Below, piece after piece: positions 15,738 to 19,840 of a stretch of 19,840 bases of DNA. This stretch comes from Fimenecus sp045611635. GTDB lineage: Bacteria; Bacillota; Clostridia; Oscillospirales; Acutalibacteraceae. Each line of letters opens with the position of its first letter. The first letter of the stretch is position 1. The position numbers and the translations under genes are program-made. A model generated the notes under the pieces. It saw only the letters and a list, made by a program, of their open reading frames with translations, did no database searches and was not told the DNA's origin. The stretch spans positions 1 to 19,840 of the forward strand of contig JAZKXL010000031.1 of the NCBI GenBank assembly GCA_045611635.1. Direction: 5' to 3'.

Positions 15738-17124
15738 TGAAAAATTTAATAATGAAGAGCTCTCATTTGAAGACCTTCTTAAAGACTTAGGCGTAGATGC
15801 TACAAAAAAAGTAGAAGTTAAAACACAAAAAAAGAAAATTACTGAGCTAAAAGCAACGTTAAATGATGATAATGTAAAAGTTGAACAAAAGCTAACACAA
15901 AGTGAAACTATTTCTACAAAGGTTGAATTTAATCCAACATCAAGTGATGACCTTTTTGCAGAGATTGAGCAAAAAATAATTGAGAATACCGATGGTAATA
16001 ACACAAGCGAGTCAAAGCATATTGTTGAAAATGGTAAAACTTTTGTTGATATTACAGAACAATACGTAAAAAGAGATACAAGCCAAGCTGAAGAAACTCC
16101 TAGGGTAGTAACTCGTAAAAAGAAAAAAGTAAGAACTTTTAATGAAATTTTTTCTGATTTCTTTAAGAACTTTATACCAGTAAAAAAAGATAGCACAAAA
16201 GAAAAAATCCGTAAAATTATTATGGACGTATCAATAATCACAATAGTTTGTTGCTGTGTTGCTTTTGGTAACTTGTACGTTGAAAGACAGTTATATTTAA
16301 AGCAAACGGAAGAAATTAAAGGTATGGTTGTTGATACTGATGGCTGGGATGACAATCAATATGTTGAAGCATGGCAAGAAGTTTTTGCAAAATACCCTAC
16401 AATTCAATTCCCTGAAAATATGAATCTTAAATATTCATATCTTTATGCAGTTAATCAAGATTTAGTTGGTTGGGTTAAAATAGCAAATACAAACCTTGAT
16501 GTTCAAGTTGTTCAGTCAAATGATAATGATTATTATCTTAATCGTGATTTTTATGGAAAAACAAGCCGTTATGGTTGCCCTTATCTTGATTTTAAGAATG
16601 ACCCACAATATCTTGATGATAATACAGTTATTTATGGTCACCACATGACTGACGGTCTTGTGTTCTCAAATCTTGATAAATATAAAACACTTGAAGGTTA
16701 TAAAGAGTCACCAATTATTGAGTATAGTACATTGTATGAGACATATCATTTTAAGGTTTTTGCTGCATTTGTCTCTAATGCACACTTGGATGATGATAAT
16801 GGTCAATTCTTCAATTTCATTGCTACTGATTTTTCAACTGATGAAAAATTCAGTGGATTTATCAAAGAAGTTGAGAAGCGCAGCATATTTAAGACTGGCG
16901 TAAATGTTCAGCCGGATGATAAAATTATTACTCTTGTCACTTGCTCATATGAGTTTGATAGTGCAAGACTTGTTATAATGGGAAGACTTCTTCGCGAAAA
17001 TGAAGAACCGGTTGTTGATGTTGATGCAGCAACACTGAATACATCTCCAAAATATCCTCAGGCATGGTACGATGCGAAAAACATGACAAATCCATATGCT
17101 GATGATATTTGTTGGACACCATAA
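15727..17124 (+). CDS. Class B sortase with long cytoplasmic N-terminal tail
   Basis: 465 residues. AGGAGG lies nine bases before the ATG, within the upstream sortase gene. Residues 1-160 form a highly charged Lys/Glu/Asp/Thr-rich tail with no signal sequence, predicted cytoplasmic and largely disordered. One membrane span follows at about 163-187 (contains VCCCVAF). The sortase core starts at DLVGWVKIANTNLDVQVVQ (245-263), with His305 (IYGHH), Cys406 (TCSYEF) and Arg414 (SARLVIMGR). The C-terminal extension PKYPQAWYD (441-449), NMTNP repeats that of the first sortase, so the two are probably paralogues by tandem duplication. The tail is unusual for a sortase and could bind a cytoplasmic partner. 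Substrate unknown. Confidence 0.9.
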   Translation: MSNSEKFNNEELSFEDLLKDLGVDATKKVEVKTQKKKITELKATLNDDNVKVEQKLTQSETISTKVEFNPTSSDDLFAEIEQKIIENTDGNNTSESKHIVENGKTFVDITEQYVKRDTSQAEETPRVVTRKKKKVRTFNEIFSDFFKNFIPVKKDSTKEKIRKIIMDVSIITIVCCCVAFGNLYVERQLYLKQTEEIKGMVVDTDGWDDNQYVEAWQEVFAKYPTIQFPENMNLKYSYLYAVNQDLVGWVKIANTNLDVQVVQSNDNDYYLNRDFYGKTSRYGCPYLDFKNDPQYLDDNTVIYGHHMTDGLVFSNLDKYKTLEGYKESPIIEYSTLYETYHFKVFAAFVSNAHLDDDNGQFFNFIATDFSTDEKFSGFIKEVEKRSIFKTGVNVQPDDKIITLVTCSYEFDSARLVIMGRLLRENEEPVVDVDAATLNTSPKYPQAWYDAKNMTNPYADDICWTP

Positions 17125-17175
17125 CTTGTAAATAGTTAGTTTTAATATATAGGGTACAAAGAGAGGTAAAAGTAA

Positions 17176-19353
17176 ATGAAAGTAAAATTATTGTCACTTA
17201 ATGTTGACAAGAGTATGCCATTTGCTCGCTATCAAGCAAGGGTAGTTAGCAGTATTAAAGCATACTCAGAAGAGATTTCATCTTTTGAACAGTACGATGG
17301 CCTTCGTGAGTTGTTTGAAGCACTACAAGACGCGCTAGAGAATGACGAAATTATTGTTATTGCAGTTGATAACAAGCATTACATAAAACTTAAAAATGCA
17401 TTAATTCAAGCATTTGAAACTGACGTTGTAAGTAATTCTTCAATTCTTAATATGCTTGAAGGCAACGAAGAAATTAGTGATGCTGAAAGAAAAGCGTTTT
17501 CAACATTCCCTGAACCTGCAACTGTATTTTTATCAAAAGACGGTTTGTATTCAGGTTATGGTATGGGTAATGATTCGCAACAAATTTTAGTTTTACCTAT
17601 TGATAATGAAAGAATTAACATAGTTTTAAGAAATGGTGTTGTTCCATACCTTTCAAAAAATATTGAAATTCAAGTAGAAGATGAATTTTTAGGTGAAAAG
17701 AAATTCTTTGAAAATGAAAAGGTTGAAATTGCAGTTAATCGAATTTTAGAATCCGAGTCTATAGTAGCGGTATGTGGTACACAAAATGCAGAGGTTATTA
17801 AAAGTTGCGGCGATAATGTACCAAATTTTGATGATGTGTTTGTGTTTACACCTCACGTTGAAGATAAAGGTGATGTCAATGCTACTGAATATGCTGCTCA
17901 GCTTGCAAAAGTAAGTCTTGACATTTCTGCTGCAAATATTGGCGCATCTATTAGTGATATTTATACTTCTAACGATTCAAAGTTTATTTGCATAGCGGTT
18001 GCTAATGATGATTCAGCAGTTGTTAGAAAGCTTTATATGGCTGATGAAGAAACAGAGACTGCGTTTATTGAATCTGCTGCAATTGAACTTATTGAACTTG
18101 TTGGTGAAAAAGCGGCAGGCATTCAAAGCGTTGGTATTGAAATTGCTGAAAATAATAAGATTGATAGTGAAATTAAAAAGCCGGTAAATAAGAAATCAAT
18201 TACAATTATTTCTATAATTTTAGGTTTAATTATTGTTCTTTGTGCAGCTCTCGGTGTTGTGTATAAAGTGCAAGGTGAAAATGGTGCACTTGCAAACGCT
18301 TTTAATAAGATTTTTAACATAACAACTACAACAAGCACTGAAACAACAACTACTATCCCAACTACAACTGAGCCACAAACTGATGTACCAATGGTTGAAA
18401 ATAGAATTTCAGATTTTATGATTGCAGATTTGATTAAAATTGAAAAACTCAAAAATGCTGAAGAAAATACAATTGAATCTACAACCGGTATAGAAGAGTC
18501 AACAACTGGCACGGATATTATTATTACCGAACCAGAGGTTGAAAAAGATAAAGGTGCTCCAACAGTTATGATAATTAATGGTGTTGAAATTGAGGCAAAA
18601 GAAGCCCTTGCAAGACTTGTTATGACTGAAATGGGTGAGGGATACAACATTGAAGCTGTTAAGGCACAAGCTGTTGTAATTTATACTTATCTTAAATATC
18701 GTGACACTAATTTCCAAATTGATGGTGTTAAAATTAGTGATACAGTTAATGATGAGGTTAAAGCTGCTGTTGATCAAGTGTTTGGCGAATATCTTACATA
18801 TGAGGGTGAAGTTGCATTAACACCATATTTTGAAATTGCAGCAAAGCAAACAACTGACGCTAAAAATGTTTTTTCAAAAGAATATCCTTATCTTAAACCG
18901 ATTGTAATTCCAGGTGACCCTGATTCTTCTTCTGAGGCATTTAAAGTTGAACGCAAATATTCAATGGGTGAATTCAAAGGGTTGCTTTTGAATTATGACA
19001 GTAAACTTAAACTTGATGATGAACCAATTATGTGGGTAGATGTTTTAGCCCATGACGCATCAGTTTCTTCAAGTATAGGTTATGTAACAAAAGTAAAAGT
19101 AGGAAATAAAGAAATTAGCGGTCTTGATTTCCGTACAAAGGTGTTTACACAATCAACACTTCTTTCACATTGTTTTACAGTTGATTATAATGGAACAACT
19201 AATGAGTTTACAGTTACAACATATGGTAGCGGTTTAGGTGTTGGTATGAGTAAAACTGGCGCTAACTATATGGCTGGCAATAGAACAAATTATAAGAATA
19301 TTCTTTCAACATATTTTAATGGTACAGAGCTTACAAGGGAGGAAAATATATGA
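17176..19353 (+). CDS. Degenerate CinA-like (MoCF + PncC-like) / membrane span / SpoIID-LytB domain fusion
   Basis: 725 residues, no signal peptide. Residues about 1-160 resemble the MoCF-like half of CinA in their later part: EPATVFLSKDG (113-123) and ILVLPIDNE (137-145), then VVPYL (155-159). Residues about 185-312 resemble PncC: ISAANIGASISD, FICIAVAND and AAIELIELVGE line up in order with the PncC encoded at 14339-14818. The PncC Ser/Thr-Gly-Gly catalytic block is replaced by AVCGTQNAE, so activity is unlikely. A membrane span (341-364) and a Thr-rich linker (381-455) follow. The final domain (about 462-718) is SpoIID/LytB type: LVMTEMGEGYNIEAVKAQAV (481-500, Glu485 at the lytic transglycosylase position) and GLGVGMSKTGANYMA. 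A weak promoter (TTGTAA, 16 bases, TATAGG at 17126-17153) may add to read-through. The CinA assignment is by eye; the SpoIID assignment is firmer. Confidence 0.75.
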   Translation: MKVKLLSLNVDKSMPFARYQARVVSSIKAYSEEISSFEQYDGLRELFEALQDALENDEIIVIAVDNKHYIKLKNALIQAFETDVVSNSSILNMLEGNEEISDAERKAFSTFPEPATVFLSKDGLYSGYGMGNDSQQILVLPIDNERINIVLRNGVVPYLSKNIEIQVEDEFLGEKKFFENEKVEIAVNRILESESIVAVCGTQNAEVIKSCGDNVPNFDDVFVFTPHVEDKGDVNATEYAAQLAKVSLDISAANIGASISDIYTSNDSKFICIAVANDDSAVVRKLYMADEETETAFIESAAIELIELVGEKAAGIQSVGIEIAENNKIDSEIKKPVNKKSITIISIILGLIIVLCAALGVVYKVQGENGALANAFNKIFNITTTTSTETTTTIPTTTEPQTDVPMVENRISDFMIADLIKIEKLKNAEENTIESTTGIEESTTGTDIIITEPEVEKDKGAPTVMIINGVEIEAKEALARLVMTEMGEGYNIEAVKAQAVVIYTYLKYRDTNFQIDGVKISDTVNDEVKAAVDQVFGEYLTYEGEVALTPYFEIAAKQTTDAKNVFSKEYPYLKPIVIPGDPDSSSEAFKVERKYSMGEFKGLLLNYDSKLKLDDEPIMWVDVLAHDASVSSSIGYVTKVKVGNKEISGLDFRTKVFTQSTLLSHCFTVDYNGTTNEFTVTTYGSGLGVGMSKTGANYMAGNRTNYKNILSTYFNGTELTREENI

Positions 19354-19840
19354 AAATTTTAGTTACAGGCGGAGCTGGATTTATAGGTTCACATACTTGT
19401 GTTGAACTTCTTAATGCGGGTTATGAGATTGTTATTGTTGATAATCTCTACAACTCAAGTGAAAAATCACTTGATAGAGTACGCGAACTTACAGGTAAGG
19501 ATTTTGCTTTTTATCCTTATGATATTCGTGATAAAGAGAATATGCGTAAGGTTTTTGAAGACCATAAAATTGATGCTTGTATTCACTTTGCAGGTCTTAA
19601 AGCGGTTGGTGAAAGCTGTCGTGAGCCATTAATGTATTATGATAACAATATCGGTGGTACATTAGCTCTTTGTGAGGTTATGGCTGAATATAACTGCAAA
19701 AAAATCGTATTCAGTTCATCAGCAACAGTTTATGGTATGAACAATATTTCACCTCTTAAAGAAGATATGAAAACAGGTGGTACTACAAATCCTTATGGTA
19801 CTACAAAATATATGATTGAGATTATTCTTGATGACTTCCA
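19350..19840 (+). CDS. galE: UDP-glucose 4-epimerase (5' part, runs off the window)
   Basis: The first 163 codons are present. The Rossmann NAD-binding motif TGGAGFIG (6-13) and the short-chain dehydrogenase catalytic set Ser124 (FSSSATVYG), Tyr149 and Lys153 (YGTTK) are all in place. The enzyme interconverts UDP-glucose and UDP-galactose for galactose use and surface polysaccharides. The ATG at 19350 overlaps the TGA of the upstream gene (ATGA), with GGGAGG just before it, so translation is coupled to the SpoIID-type membrane protein. That coupling favours an envelope role over the Leloir pathway, although this is inference. Confidence 0.93.
   Translation, partial: MKILVTGGAGFIGSHTCVELLNAGYEIVIVDNLYNSSEKSLDRVRELTGKDFAFYPYDIRDKENMRKVFEDHKIDACIHFAGLKAVGESCREPLMYYDNNIGGTLALCEVMAEYNCKKIVFSSSATVYGMNNISPLKEDMKTGGTTNPYGTTKYMIEIILDDF

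Noticed and set aside
15612..16355. A long minus-strand open frame across the sortase junction
   Set aside because: It is a shadow of two clearly coding plus-strand genes, has no ribosome binding site and encodes a low-complexity Ser/Phe/Val-rich sequence.
18316..18540. The Thr-rich segment as a DNA-level tandem repeat
   Set aside because: The codons vary (ACA, ACT, ATC mixed) with no fixed repeat unit; it is an extracellular linker rather than a satellite.
18123..18650. A minus-strand open frame opposite the Thr-rich linker
   Set aside because: It is the complement of the Thr/Glu-rich linker of the plus-strand gene; composition explains the open frame.
1..19840. CRISPR array, prophage, insertion sequence or toxin-antitoxin locus
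   Set aside because: No spaced direct repeats, transposase or integrase motifs, phage structural genes or paired small toxin/antitoxin genes were seen.

Overview
The window reads as a chromosomal segment of an AT-rich, spore-forming, gut-associated member of the Clostridia (Bacillota), most like the Ruminococcaceae/Oscillospiraceae. The clues are strong Gram-positive ribosome binding sites (AAGGAGG type), a YpeB spore-germination protein, class B sortases, a subtilisin ending in a dockerin domain, a bile-salt-hydrolase-type enzyme and a GH43 glycosidase. The genus assignment is inference. I see no phage genes, transposase, CRISPR array or rRNA.

Layout. 1-410: a REP/MITE-like palindrome, then tRNA-Ser(CGA) on the minus strand with its own promoter and terminator. 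406-1415 (minus): a cytoplasmic GH43 glycosidase with promoter and terminator. 1453-6120 (plus): two separately promoted secreted proteins, an SH3b-SH3b-C39-like cysteine peptidase and an 1144-residue subtilisin / BspA-type LRR / Ig-like / dockerin protein. 6103-7080 (minus): a FliB/YkgJ-type cysteine-cluster protein. 7104-9335 (plus): an MFS transporter broken by a one-base frameshift, then a choloylglycine hydrolase family enzyme. 9301-10162 (plus): a leader RNA with mutually exclusive hairpins and an intrinsic terminator, followed by pnuC. 10168-11880 (minus): ypeB and a small lipoprotein gene.

11960-19840 (plus): a long co-directional run with tiny gaps or overlaps: cysteine desulfurase, thiI, pncC, sortase B, a second sortase B with a long cytoplasmic tail, a 725-residue membrane protein, and galE, which runs off the window. 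The desulfurase and ThiI form the s4U tRNA thiolation pair. The 725-residue protein is the most unusual item. Its cytoplasmic half looks like a degenerate two-domain CinA (MoCF-like plus PncC-like), followed by one membrane span, a Thr-rich linker and an extracellular SpoIID/LytB-type domain. It lies two genes downstream of a genuine PncC and directly after two sortases. I propose that sortase-sortase-CinA/SpoIID-galE is an envelope-building module, and that its membrane protein may link a cytosolic nucleotide-type fold to peptidoglycan remodelling outside.

All functions are read from motifs and remembered family features. No database search was possible.
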